Shown: positions 45,960-57,436 of the stretch, piece by piece
How the letters are laid out: each line of letters begins with the position of its first letter
Numbering within the stretch: the first letter of the stretch is position 1
Origin: Massariosphaeria phaeospora
Lineage: Eukaryota > Ascomycota > Dothideomycetes > Pleosporales
Length of the DNA stretch: 64,000 nt
Reading direction: 5' to 3'
Assembly (NCBI GenBank): GCA_011032825.1
Contig: JAADJZ010000012.1
Location: 310,001 to 374,000 of the forward strand
Program-made: the position numbers and the translations under genes
The notes under the pieces: generated by a model
Database searches by the model: none
What the model was told of the DNA's origin: nothing
Seen by the model: the letters and a program-made list of their open reading frames with translations, nothing else

Positions 45960-46615
45960 TCACTGTTGCGAACATTCCTGGATCTCGCGATCTCTCTCAG
46001 CTACCTCGCTATTTATTCGCCTGCGATCCTGCGTGCCTTTCTTATGCTGACAGCATCTCGGCACGGCGAGTACTTTCTTCCCTGTGTATTGTACCGGATC
46101 GACGGGGAACAGAAGGACTTCGTTTGCGTATTTCCCTCCGTCCGCGTATATTCCTCCGTCATTGTCTACTTCAATGATGTTGATCACGAGTACCTCTGGG
46201 TTTGGATCATCGGCCGGGACGAGGTGGTCAAATGTGACCCCGTAATAGTCGATGCAGCTAAGGCAATGGATAATAGTCAGTTCCCATGACCATCAAGCAG
46301 CCGGCTTCAGCAATCGCGGTCTTACTCCTGTGGTATTCCTCCTTCTACTACCCAAGCCAGGTACTCATCCCGCACCACCGGAGCACCCTCATCTTCCGCC
46401 CCCCCGTACAGTTTCTGATGTGTAATGCTCGCAAGCTTCAGCCCTCCTAGCTGCGGAAACGGACCGATCGGATGCCAGGATAGGGTCGGCAAAAGCTTCT
46501 GTATGGTCTCTAGCGGCCCTTGTATCCGAATTCTGAGTGGCTTATCAGGTGGTGGTGGATGATGACGGTGAGGCGGCCGATTCACACAGGGGGGGATGTA
46601 AAGCTCGAAGGCCAT
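45960..46615 (-). CDS. Two-exon protein of unknown function
   Basis: Exons 46615-46326 and 46257-45960 joined by a 68-bp GTAAGA...TTAG intron, 195 residues. Exon 1 begins MAFELYIPPCVNRPP, has a His/Pro-rich segment, then LRIRIQGPLETIQKLLPTLS and ITHQKLYGGAEDEGAP, EYLAWVVEGGIPQ. Exon 2 continues CIDYYGVTFDHLVPADD, EVLVINIIEVDNDGGIYAD, NEVLLFPVDPVQYTGKKVLA and ends with a charged tail rich in Arg, Lys and Glu. Composition and the frame-preserving intron look like a true gene. No domain recognised. Confidence 0.6.
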
Positions 46616-46875
46616 TACGCGCTGCCGATTATTCGCTTCTCAGGTGAACAAACAAGCTGGAGCTGAATGTCCTTCAGTTAGTCAGAGGCTATTGCATATT
46701 TGTGGTCAAGGCTGTGGCTGACACACTGTGGCGAGAACCGGAGCGGGGCAATCCAACGGAAACAGCAACGCCGCGAAACACTTTTGGACCGAGTGCTTCA
46801 CGATATACAGTCAGGTAGTACAGTAAGCCTAGTGGTTATCTGAGAGGGTCCCTCGTCTGACACTGACCTAGAAGG

Positions 46876-47043
46876 ATGTGTACTATAACCACCACGTACT
46901 GGGAGTGTGGTCACATCAAAGGCAAACCGGTAGTAACCTCTACTTGCGACGACCAGGGGAACTGTGTAAAAAATTATGTCGAAGGACCTGCTGCTCTTGG
47001 GAACTGCGGCGACGCAAAATGCAATACACCTCCATCCTCTTAG
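46876..47043 (+). CDS. 55-residue cysteine-rich protein
   Basis: ATG 46876 to TAG 47041-47043. The protein starts MCTITTTYWECGHIKGK and has Cys at positions in WECGH, STCDDQGNCV, GNCGDAKC. Short fungal proteins opening MC-x-n-YxCGH are common and uncharacterised; the CxxxH/CGH plus later CxxxxC pairs could bind zinc. No signal peptide, so it would be intracellular. Supported only by motif and composition. Confidence 0.5.
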   Translation: MCTITTTYWECGHIKGKPVVTSTCDDQGNCVKNYVEGPAALGNCGDAKCNTPPSS

Positions 47044-50000
47044 GGGACATTGATGAGTGTGTCGTGGCTGTAACCCTCTGGACTGTCGACTCAGCCACGG
47101 GCGATCTGTCGCTTGTGTTGCCATTCCCGCAAGAGGCAACCGCGACCTCGAGGAATCAGTATAGTATGAAGAGGCATAGCTTTGTGACATTTATATGAAG
47201 TTACAGAACTAGGTCAAATATCTACCCGCTCTCTTAAGCGACTATTGATGACCTAGTTAATTCACGACGTTTGAAGTGTAACACTAGCTAATTTGCTCAA
47301 GCCCTACTACGAGGGCAAGGACGCGACGCGTTCTTTCCCCAAAATTCGGAAGTCAACTTCAACCACACACTGCGTCCAAAATTCCATCTTTTAGCCCATC
47401 AGTGAACCCCGATACATCGACAACGGCCATTGAGGGGCGCGATAGCCGCCTTTCCCTCGACCGGGCGCTTGACCGCTCTTTGCAGACTCATGGGGCAAAG
47501 CAGCGCCTCATGCGAGGTGGCCTCACGTCCTTGGATAACGGGCGACAGCTCCTAAGCAATAAATCCTCATCGCCCAACTTTGTTCGCAGGGAAATTCGGC
47601 GAAAATAACAACCCAAGATGCCACGGGACGATCAAATCGCACGAATCATGTCTTCCCACACACGCCACCGCACCAACGCAGTGCAAGCAACAACCATCTA
47701 ACAGAGTGCGGCATCCCGTTGGGCGACAACCGATGCCATTCTTGGAGCTTGTCATCGCTTCCAGACTCAAGCTTTGACCTAAGAGGAATGAGCGGCACCA
47801 CCTAGTGCCAACATTAGGCATCCCGAGATCCACTATCGTGGGCGAGGCGCGCATCTCGAAGGCTCGCTGCGCAAGCACTTGTGGGTCTCTTTTTGACACG
47901 CCTGCATGCGTTTGGACTCTGCGGACCTTCGACGCCAAAGGACATGATTCGACTATCTAACGTGGCGACGCTCTTTAACAGACAGACTTTGCAGTAACTA
48001 ACGACTCCCATGTCCCATGGTGCCATGGTAGCGTGATAGGGGAGACTTCCAACACAGTTGGCGCTCGAGACTTATCAAACCCAAAAATTACGCGGCCATC
48101 ATCCGTTCTGAGAACGCGAACCCCAAGAATCTGCCGTCGGATACAACATGTTCCATGGGCCCGCGAAAACATTTCTCGATACGACATGGGTTCAGGAGAT
48201 GAAATGAAATGAGGTGGGACGGTAGAAACGGCACGCTACAACAGATGGAATGCTTGCTGGGACGAATCGAATTGGAGTTCATCGCCGTCTGGAAGCCGAA
48301 GGGGCACTGATGGTGCCTACTGCGATACCTCTACTATTATGCTATTACCAATTCGCACCTCGACGGCTGACAGCTATGGTATGGCGTCGACCGGTCCCCA
48401 GCTTTTTATGGGGCTCTGACTACCGTACTGAGCGCTAAGGACAACGGCTTCCCCGTGGAGACTCTCCGGGGATCTTACAAAGGCGGACTCGATTCTGATC
48501 TGACAATCTGCTGAGGCAGCTTTGCTCATCCATTGCTGGCGCATCCACGTGGTAGACTCGAGGTCAACATAGAGTCAGCATCGCCGCCTCGTGTTGACTA
48601 GCGATCAATGGCAATGCTGGTGCCACGACGTCTACACCGTTTCCTCGTATTGGTTCAAGCGGAACTAGAGCACTCTTAACGCGGCGAAGGCTTGCGGAGT
48701 GGACCCCGTTAAGCGGCGACTTGAACGTCACGAGCAAGACACCCGTCCGACGCAAAGGAGCCTTGTGCAACATGGGAATCACATCCGCCCGAGCTAAGTG
48801 GCCGAGTTGATGCTTTTGAGGCTTGTGGCGCGTCTGGTCCGCCGTTTGGAAGCTTGTCTGCTGATGCACAGCCAGCGCCGCGCCCAAGTTGCAGCACCGC
48901 GTTACGAAAAGGCGGGGTCCCGGCCCCAAACCGGAGAGTAGGCGCCGAAGCCACTGTCTAGAGCGACAGAGGCGGTCGCATGTGAAAGCACCAGCCCGTC
49001 GGCGAAGGTGCGAGTTGGGTGCTGAATAGTGCAGCAGGGTTCTCCAGACCGTTCCATGTGCCGCGCGGGTGTGGCGAGCGAAGAGGGAATGGCGAGCATG
49101 CTAATAGCGCCACTAGCCCGTGGGAAGAGCGCGAATCCTGGCCGCGGCCGACGACCACTTTCCAAGAATCCACACACGAGAAGCTGGGACGTGCAAGACA
49201 TCAGAAGCTGGAAGCGCCGGCGTGGTCGCGCCCGCGGTGCAACGCAAAGAAGGCACCAACACGGCGCTCAGCTTTGGGACACACCCCTTATGGCCCTGGT
49301 CTGATGCGGACGGCATGTGGCACCAAGGCCTCGAGGGGTGCTGGTTCGGCCACGACGATTGGGAGACGGCCTTTTTCCCACAGGCCTGGCACACGGAGTA
49401 GTCGGCCAATCGCTACGCCGTGTTATTGGACTGCCTTTCTCGTCCCGGGCAGCGTGGTCTGGTTGGCCAGGCTCCATGCACGCGAAACGATAGGTGACAC
49501 GCGAATCGCCTTGACGGGATCCGGCCGACCTGGCGTACGATTCCCCTACGGAAAGTCGTACCCTTTGCACATCACCTCATACTGCATTGTGCGTTCCTAT
49601 TACCGATGATTCTTGTTGAAACAAGAGCAATCTGTCCGTTGGGGGCTTCAAACAGCACACCCAACAACATGGCCGTGTTCGAACTTCGGGACAACGCACG
49701 CCGCCCCCATGACCAGCCGGCGGCCCCGATCTGAAGGGTGCGCTCGGCGCTGGGAGCTGAAGGGCGACGGTCAGGTGCATTCGAGAGGCAATCCCCGCTG
49801 TTTCTGCAAGCAACGTGATGTGCGCGGGAGGAGCATGGCGGGGCTGCCATGAGGCCCGGACGGCTCCCCAGACCGCGACCATCTTATTTGCCCAGCTAGC
49901 GCCAACCAACGCGAAGCGCAATCTCCTTTCAGTTCGTTCAAGATTGAGGCCTCGGCACGGCGCAGGGATCGAGTGGGAAGTTTCTGCAGGTGGTGACCGC

Positions 50001-50560
50001 TAAGGCCGTCCAGCGTGATGCTTGCCCGCGCTTGGCTCCCCAGCTTTTGCGCCTCCCCCGGTCGCCTCCATGTCACTTGGGCCATCAGTTGGCGACGCTG
50101 ACAGTGAGCAGCATCGCTGCCGCCGTGCTGTTTGCCCACTCCCAGCACTGCACTCGTCTGTAACGGCATGGTTGGGATTGGGACCGCAGCTAGTGGCAGC
50201 TATGGACCGTGTCAACGGCGACGACCATCCTGGATTCTGCGTCCCAGCCGCACTTGCAGCTGCCCCGGAAGCCAGGGAAGGTCTGCCCATGGGGTGAGTT
50301 TGGATCCATTCTAGAAGGATTCGGCACGGAGCTGCGTCCCGATCCAGCATAGCCCGCGTGGTGCAATGTTACTGTACCCATGGCTCGAAGCCACGGCGCT
50401 GCTGTATCACCGTGCTCGCATCTGTTATTAAAGGCTGCTGGCTGCGCGTCAATCAACATCCCCAGCTCCTTCTGATCTTCCTCCCATTGCGGGTTACTTT
50501 TCTTGACCAGAGAGCCTCACCATTCCCTTCTTACCTCTTTAATCTACCACACCCGCAAAC
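47044..50560. other. 3.5-kb region with no recognisable gene
   Basis: Balanced-to-GC-rich DNA with many overlapping open frames on both strands (several of 100-200 codons around 48.9-50.3 kb), none with recognisable domains, codon bias or consistent splicing. No terminal repeats or tandem arrays spotted. The last ~150 bp, with a pyrimidine-rich leader (TCTGATCTTCCTCCC..., 50466 on), belongs to the sugar-transporter promoter. Confidence 0.5.
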
Positions 50561-52389
50561 ATGCCTAGGGGTGGAAGTATCGTCGCCGTCACCGGCACGA
50601 CTGATGTCAATCGCGTCGAGGCGCCCGTGACGGTGAGGGCCTACCTCATCGTCGCCTTCGCGGCCTTTGGAGGTATCTTCTTCGGGTATGATACGGGTTG
50701 GATGGGTGGTGTGCTCAACATGGACTACTTCATCAACCAATACACGCACTACGAGTACCCCAACATCAAGTATCCCGGCCTCGCATCCGACAGCCAGGAG
50801 ATCAAGGACTACCGAAAGCATTTCTTCGTCGTTCCGCAATGGCAACAGTCTCTGACCACCGCTATCCTCTCCGCCGGTACCTTCTTTGGCGCCATCATTG
50901 CTGGTGATCTTGCCGACTTCATCGGACGTCGGATGACCATTATCGCTGGTTGCGGTATCTTCGTCATTGGTGGTATCCTCGAGACTGCCTCGACTGGCCT
51001 TGCCCTGATGGTTGTCGGTCGTCTCATTGCTGGTTTCGGTGTCGGTTTCATCTCCGCCATTGTTATTCTGTAAGTAGCATGCACGCCCGCATCGTCAACC
51101 GCACGCTAATCAGCCTCAGGTACATGTCCGAGATTGCCCCCAAGAAGGTCCGTGGTGCCGTTGTCGCTGGATATCAGTTCTGCATCACCATCGGTATCCT
51201 CCTCGCCAACTGCGTCGTCTACGCCACCCAGAGCCGCCGCGACACTGGCTCCTACCGTATCCCCATCGCGGTCCAGTTCCTGTGGGCCATTATCCTCGCC
51301 ACCGGCCTTTTCATCCTCCCGGAGTCGCCTCGTTACTTCGTCAAGAAGGGCAAGCTCGACCTTGCTGCTGATGCTCTGGCTCGCGTCCGTGGCCAGCCCC
51401 TTGACTCCGAGTACATCCAGGACGAACTCGCCGAGATTGTCGCCAACCACGAGTACGAAATGTCCATTGTCAAGCAAACCAGCTACATCGGATCCTGGGC
51501 TTCCTGCTTCGAGGGCAAGATCACCAGCCCGGCGTCCAACGTTCGCCGCACCATGCTCGGCATATGCATGCAGGCCTGCCAGCAGCTCACGGGTATCAAC
51601 TTCATCTTCTACTTCGGCCCCGTGTTCTTCCAGCAGCTCGGCACGATCAAGGACCCCTTCCTGATTGGACTCGTCACCACCCTCGTCAACGTGTGCTCCA
51701 CGCCGCTGTCCTTCTGGATGGTTGAGCGCATCGGCCGCCGCAACATCCTCATCGGCGGCGCCTTCCTCATGATCATCTTCCAGTTCATCGTCGGCGCCAT
51801 CGGCGCCACCGCCGGCAAGGACACGCCGACGCACCCGGCCAACCCTAACGCCGTCAAGGCCATGATCGCCTTCATCTGCCTGAACATTGCCGCCTTCGCC
51901 ACGACGTGGGGCCCCGCCGCGTGGATCGTCATCGGCGAGATCTTCCCGCTCACCATCCGCTCGCGCGGCGTCGGCCTCTCGACCGCCTCCAACTGGTTCT
52001 GGAACTGCATCATCGCTGTCATCACGCCCTACCTCGTCGCCGACCAGGATAAGTCGGCTAAGCTGGGCTCCAACGTCTTCTTCATGTGGGGCGGCCTCTG
52101 CTGCCTGTCGTTCATGTTCGCCTATTTCTTCGTAAGTTCCTCCCTTGTCGCTCTAATCCGCCTGACCTGAATCGAACTGAACTGAACCGAATCGCCTGCT
52201 AACCCGTCCCCACAGGTCCCCGAAACCAAGGGCCTCACGCTCGAGCAAGTCGACAAGATGCTGGAGGAGACGACGCCGCGTACCTCGCGCGGCTGGAAGC
52301 CTCACTCGACCTTCGCCGGCGACTTGCATTTGGCCGAGAAGCCGATCGAGGTCGCTATCGGCACCGAGCACGTTGCACCCAAGGTGTAG
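50561..52389 (+). CDS. MFS sugar porter (hexose/monosaccharide transporter)
   Basis: Twelve-helix plasma-membrane sugar transporter. Exons 50561-51069, 51120-52131, 52216-52389; 564 residues. Sugar-porter hallmarks: helix 1 FGGIFFGYDTGWMGG; DLADFIGRRMTII (the G-R-R loop after helix 2); YMSEIAPKKVRGAVVAGYQF (PROSITE-like sugar transport signature); ILPESPRYFVKKGK (PESPR); QQLTGINFIFYFGPVFF (QQxxGxN in helix 7, sugar contacts); ERIGRRNILIGG; WGPAAWIVIGEIFPLTIRSRG; and VPETKGLTLEQVDKM (PETKG) placed by the last intron. Like fungal high-affinity hexose carriers, but the preferred sugar cannot be read. Leader and CAAACATG start are typical. Intact. Confidence 0.95.
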
Positions 52390-53311
52390 GGTGCTTGGTA
52401 GGCTCGAGTTTCTTCGGTTTGGTTTGTAGCGCTGTCGCGTTTGCTTGGGACGGGAAAGGGAAAGGGTAATGGGTGGGGGTTTGCATGATGAGATGAGATC
52501 AGTGCGATGTTGGATGGGTGGTCGGTTGGTTGCTTTGTGTAATGAAAGAGAGGGGGAGAGAGAGAGTGCGTGTGTCAATATATCAATCATCGAGTACGCG
52601 GGTTGGAGGGGAGCTTTTATACCCAGATCCTCCGGCTGCTGCTGCTTTTGCTTGTTACTACTACTATTACTACTGCTATATGCTGCGTGCCTGCCATGTC
52701 CACTTTACGTTCATGTCTAGGTAGTTTACTAACTCCTACCTATGACTGCTTGTTGGTGATGGAGTACGGCGGCCACGGCAACCGAAGCCAGCGTTTCCAT
52801 TTTGTGGAGCCGCACTCTCAGAACCATAGTCCGTCAAGATAACTCTGATAAGTCTTCACTTCTCTCGTCCCCCTCATCTCTTCACGCACACGCACACACA
52901 AAAGATCTCTCTCATAATTCCAACACTGGGATACTGCCCAGTTGGCAAGAGCCTACCTGCAACAGCACTACAAGCACATACAAAGATGGAAAGGCTCTGC
53001 ATTTTGGGTGATACAGTTATTATACGGTCCAACAGCCGACGGCTCCTCTGCACGCCATCATTCTGTGTCAAATCTCTTCAAGCAAAAGTGAACAGCCCCC
53101 AGTAAACAGCAAGATAACAAACGCCAGGCTGTGCAGAGTACCTGTGCGGAATTATCACGTCTATCCAATAGCAATGCGCTCTTCCAACAAAGCATGAGCT
53201 CAAGCAGATAGGGGGTTCTGCTGTGCAATGTTGCGCAGACCAGGCGCTGCTTGGCTTGGGTGTGGACGAACTCCAGCTGATGATCAAAGTCGGCCATTCC
53301 CTCTAATATCC
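52390..53311. other. Intergenic region with simple repeats
   Basis: 3' side of the sugar transporter. A GA-rich tract lies at 52547-52567, CTG/TAC trinucleotide runs near 52636-52680 and CA-repeats near 52888-52900. No gene recognised. Confidence 0.5.
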
Positions 53312-54505
53312 ATGCAGGAAGCGGAGTCATCAAGGATTCCGCAGCTTTCATTGCATCTCAAATCCATCACTTTCGCCTTGCGACATCCGCCAGGTGCCAG
53401 CACGATTTCTCAAGTTGACGCCACGCTATTTCGCTCTGACTTGAATGACCGTTTTTGGATCCTGCTCATGCAACAATCACCGAGTTTAATCAAGTACCTC
53501 GCCTCTTATAGCTGGCTGGAGAGCGACGTGCCTACCATTCATTTGAGTGCCTGGTAAGTAAGCTGCTCAATTAGCAGAGACGCTTGTCGAACATTACATT
53601 TCGTTCTAATGGCCAACCAAAGGCTCCCCATCTCTCTGGCCACCGCCGGCGGGACCACTACAACTGGAACCCGACTCCGGACGACTATACATTGATGAAA
53701 ATGCAGCGAGAAGCCCCGATGCGCCTCTCTCGCCCTTTGTCCAGCGCACTCTCCGCCCAGAATCCCGCTTTCGACATATGGTGGGAAGCGTCGACGTGGT
53801 AGCGGAACCGGAACAATATCCGAAAACTGCTCCGCTTCCTCGATGGCTGTTCAAGCGGACTCCGTTCAGATACAGGTCGACATTGTCGACGGCAAGAGGG
53901 CACTGTTTACATCCACATTCAAGGCGTTGAATCGGGCTACCGGTCACCAGTGTTTCCGCTCCATAACATCCATCCAGCGACAACGCGACACGACTCTCTA
54001 CCGCGCCCTCAGCTGCGCCCCCTATAATTTCCTGCACGTCGACGTCCGTCAGCCAAGGGCGCACGCTCAGCTCAGCTCAGCTCAGCTCAGCGACATCATC
54101 GCAGACTTGAAAGAAAGCCGGACAATGGCAAGGCTACTACGATGAAGAAGAAGAAGAGCGCCATCATAAAGCGAAAGCTCTTAAGACGCCGCGTTCAAGC
54201 TGGTGTATTGCATTCTATTCTGCAAGACCCGTTCCAGAGCATCGACAAGCACAAGAATTCCATTTTAATGCCGTCGTGTTTGTCGTATCGCATCCTATTC
54301 GGGAACCTTCAAGTGGAAAACGAGAAATGCCGTACGGGCAGTGTACGAGAGCAGGTTCACGTTATTGGTAAAGCAGAGGGCGAATCTTGACCGATGGCAC
54401 GTCGAGCTCGATTCTAGCGAGCTGGCTGACACCCGCGAAGATGATGTAACAACAGAGGAGGAGGAAAGCTTGGATTGGTATGACTCCGACTATTCTAATT
54501 TCTAG
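53312..54505 (+). pseudogene. Decayed or unresolved multi-frame coding region
   Basis: Several coding-like stretches lie in order but in different frames: MQEAESSRIPQLSLHLKSIT to WLESDVPTIHLSAW (53312-53557, followed by a GTAAGT donor); LYIDENAARSPDAPLSPFVQ to PRWLFKRTPFRYR (~53684-53875); GTVYIHIQGVESGYRSPVFP (~53900-53960); EFHFNAVVFVVSHPIREPSS (~54255-54315); and a final segment FKWKTRNAVRAVYESRFTLL to the acidic end LDWYDSDYSNF with TAG at 54503-54505. I could not join them with a consistent set of introns; a stop or frameshift intervenes each time. Either a pseudogene or an intron-rich gene I cannot resolve. No domain recognised. Confidence 0.35.
54066..54090. repeat. (CTCAG)5 microsatellite
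   Basis: Five perfect tandem copies of CTCAG. Confidence 0.95.
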
Positions 54506-54752
54506 TGGATTAAACATTTCATCATGCATTGTTACTTAGCGCAACTCTTCTCAGCTCTATAACTCGACCTACCTCTCCCTCCCTCCCTCCCCCACTCACT
54601 TAACCAACCATCTCCTTTCCTTTTCTTCTCCCACCTCCCTCACCTCCCTCACCAAACCCCCAACTCCAATCTCCCCAACCCATCCATCCACCCACGCATC
54701 AAATCCCCCCGCCCAGCAAACCCCCGTACCAAACACCCCCCCGCCTCCCCAT

Positions 54753-56645
54753 CTAACCTTCCGGATACTCATCCCCCACATTACTCACAAACGCCCCCGC
54801 CCCGCCATCCCACCTCTTGAAATGGCGGCCCGCAAGCCTGAGCAGCGAGTCCGAGGGCTCGACGCCCGGCGCCACGAGCGCAATGTTCTCCTCAGCGACG
54901 TAACGGATCGATTTATCGCACACGCTGACGACATCATTAGCACATAGACCACAGTATCATGCATGTAAAAAAGGGATTGCCACTCACAGCACGTGGTAGA
55001 ACGCCTGCTCGCGCCCGCCCGCCAAGCGGTCCACGCCCATATTCTGGATCCAGTCCTCGCCGGCATCACACGACGTGTCCCAGCCGGTAATAACGCCTTC
55101 ATAATGATACCGCTTATGCTTGAACAGCTGGCCGACGCGGAAGCGCACAGCCGCAGCGCGCGACTCGCGCCGCTTGACCGCTTTGCGTCGGCTGTCGATG
55201 TTGCGGATCGAGTGCACAAACTGCTGCAGCCGCGGGCCCTCGGGCAGCTCGGCGAACAGCGGGATCACGTACTGCTCGAGCAGCGTCACGTCCCACGGGT
55301 AGTGCGTCTGGAAGTGCTCGAGCAGGTACGGCAGGTATTGGCGGCGGCGCATGGGGCCGGCGGCTAGGTCGTCGTCGCGCGGACCGAGGATGAGGAAGGC
55401 CCAGATGGTGGCGTAGAAGGAGTTGTCCATGTCGGGGTAGGCGTCCACCCACGACGTGTGCGTGCCGTGGAGCTGTTCCGTCTCGCGGATGGTTTGGACA
55501 GAGTTTATGATGTTGCGGGCGGTGCGGAGCACCATCTCGCGGGTGTCCGTGTGCGTGAGGAATTCTTCATGTTGAGAGCTCGGCACGTCCAAGTCTCGGA
55601 GTGACCGTTTGAGACTCTGTCTGCTGACTTCGTTGGATGAGCGGAAGAGGTCGAGGTACATGTAGTCGAGCTCGTCGGAGCTGGTGGGCTTGTATTTGCC
55701 GTCCAGGGTCTGCTGTTTCGGGGCGTACACTAGACATAAGACGTGTCCGGGGAATCCACACGGGCGGGCGTCTAAACCAAGGCGGTTTGCCACAGCGCAA
55801 TATATCGCCACAGAGACCAAAGGGAGACACTCGTGAGCGGCAGAGCGCAACACCAGACCAATGAAGGAGTTCCGCAGCGCGCGGTACAAAGTATCGGACA
55901 CGCCGTTGAAGCCCTGTTCGCGAAGATACGAAGCCAGTGTCGAAGCCTTCGTCCTCGCGCTCATGTCATTAAACTCCGGATACTTTGCCACGACGCCATC
56001 CGCAAGACTGATCACGTCCCCGGTGATTGTGTCAAAGTCGACGTCCTCCCCAGCCCGAGCGAACATATCGTAGGTGCCCAATGCTCTTTCAATAGACATG
56101 TCCTGTCCACTAGAAAGGGCCTGCCACACATTGATGGCCATTTCGCGCTGGATGCGCTCCAGCACGGCATTCGCATAGTATCGCCTCGCCAGCACGTCCT
56201 CGGCGTCATCAGGACAGGTCATCTCCCTCAGCAGCGTGTCCTTTGCATCATATCCAAACTCAGCGATCTCATTGATGTGCAGTATGCGGTCCTGCTGCGA
56301 CCCGAGCATCTGATTCAACAAGGCTGTGGTATCTTTCTCGATCACCACGCGCTGGATGAAGAGCGCGCGCCAGTCGACGCCGGAGAGCGGGGCCGCGTAT
56401 TTGGCCGCGATGTCTCGACGGGGGTCCCAGAATCGGAAGCGGGTCTGGCAGAGGTGACGCCATACGATGGGAGCGTCGGTGGTGATTCTCTTGTTGAATT
56501 TGGAGGTCCGGGCAACCGCGACGAGCGATTGGGGGTCGAGGTGGAGGAAGATGGCTTCGAGGATCTCCGTGGGGAGTGTTGCGAGGGACGGGCGGGGGGA
56601 GGGTGGGGTGGTGGCGGCGGTGGTTGAGGAAGGGTGGGTAGCCAT
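54753..56645 (-). CDS. F-box protein with transglutaminase-like and YccV/HspQ-like domains (FBXO21 type)
   Basis: Probable substrate adaptor of an SCF ubiquitin ligase. Exons 56645-54988 and 54924-54753 (63-bp intron), 609 residues. F-box at ~20-65 (LATLPTEILEAIFLHLDPQS, TDAPIVWRHLCQTRF). A middle domain resembling the transglutaminase-like/SirB1 fold follows (NSFIGLVLRSAAHECLPLVS; ANRLGLDARPCGFPGHVLCL, with Cys and His in typical places). At the end is the YccV module, RFRVGQLFKHKRYHYEGVITGWDTSCDAG, running into exon 2 (DKSIRYVAEENIAL). The arrangement matches human FBXO21. I start at ATG 56645 (MATHPSSTTAATTPP), just before the F-box. An in-frame ATG at 56882 would add 79 residues of low-complexity, cysteine-containing sequence and cannot be excluded. 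Confidence 0.9.
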
Positions 56646-57436
56646 AGCGGCGGCGGTGGTGGAGGGAGAATACAGCTCTTCCACTCTGATCTGTGAAAGG
56701 AAGACAAGAAGCTCGTCGCTAGGTGTTGAGGCAGCAATAGGGGAAGTGGCAACGGCACAATTATTATCTGTCGACGACGACGTCACGTCCACGGTTAAAG
56801 CTAGCGCGCCACCCCCGCATCCCACACCAGGCTCGGCAAAACCTTCCTTGTTGAGAGCACAGCATAGTGCACAGCAGAGCATTCATTGCACAGCAGAGCA
56901 GAGCACTGCGGTTGTATGCCATTAACCTTTACAAGAAGCCGCACCAACTAGCGCAACACATAACCACAAGCTCTATACAAACAAACATGCAAAGTGCTCC
57001 TCAGGTCTATTTGTTCAATTCACTGTCCACCTACCCGCCCAGTATCTACATCTCAATCCAATCGAGCAGTCGGTACCTAAAAGTACAACTCGCCAAACCA
57101 ACCAGCCAACCAACTAACCAATCACAGCATCTACCGTCTATTTACCACGACCCCAGCACAACATCTTTCTATTTACCAGCACAACTCATCGATGGCTGTG
57201 AAACATCAAGCCATGTACGCAATGCCTCCCTAGGTATGCACACCGGATATCGCACCACAACCGCCATGAATATCACATAGCCCCGCAGCACCGACACCGT
57301 ACTTCCTCCGGGTATTCGCCCTCTGCTACCTCAACAACCGCTCAACTGCTAGACCATCCTTCGCATCGATGTTTTGCATCGAGCGGGCTCTTCCGCAGCC
57401 CTGTCTCCGCATTCGATGCCCCCGCTAGTTCCCCAA
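56646..57436. other. Intergenic region
   Basis: Promoter of the FBXO21-like gene (or its extended N-terminus up to 56882) and 3' side of the SEC14-like gene. Repeats of AGCA/CAGAGCA near 56860-56910 and CCAA-type tetramers at ~57089-57123. No gene recognised. Confidence 0.5.

Noticed and set aside
49019..49609. 196-codon frame in the gene desert
   Set aside because: Arg/Ala/Pro-rich, overlaps other equally long frames on both strands, no motif.
51106..51834. 242-codon antisense frame in the sugar transporter
   Set aside because: Reverse shadow of codon-biased (C-ending) transporter sequence.
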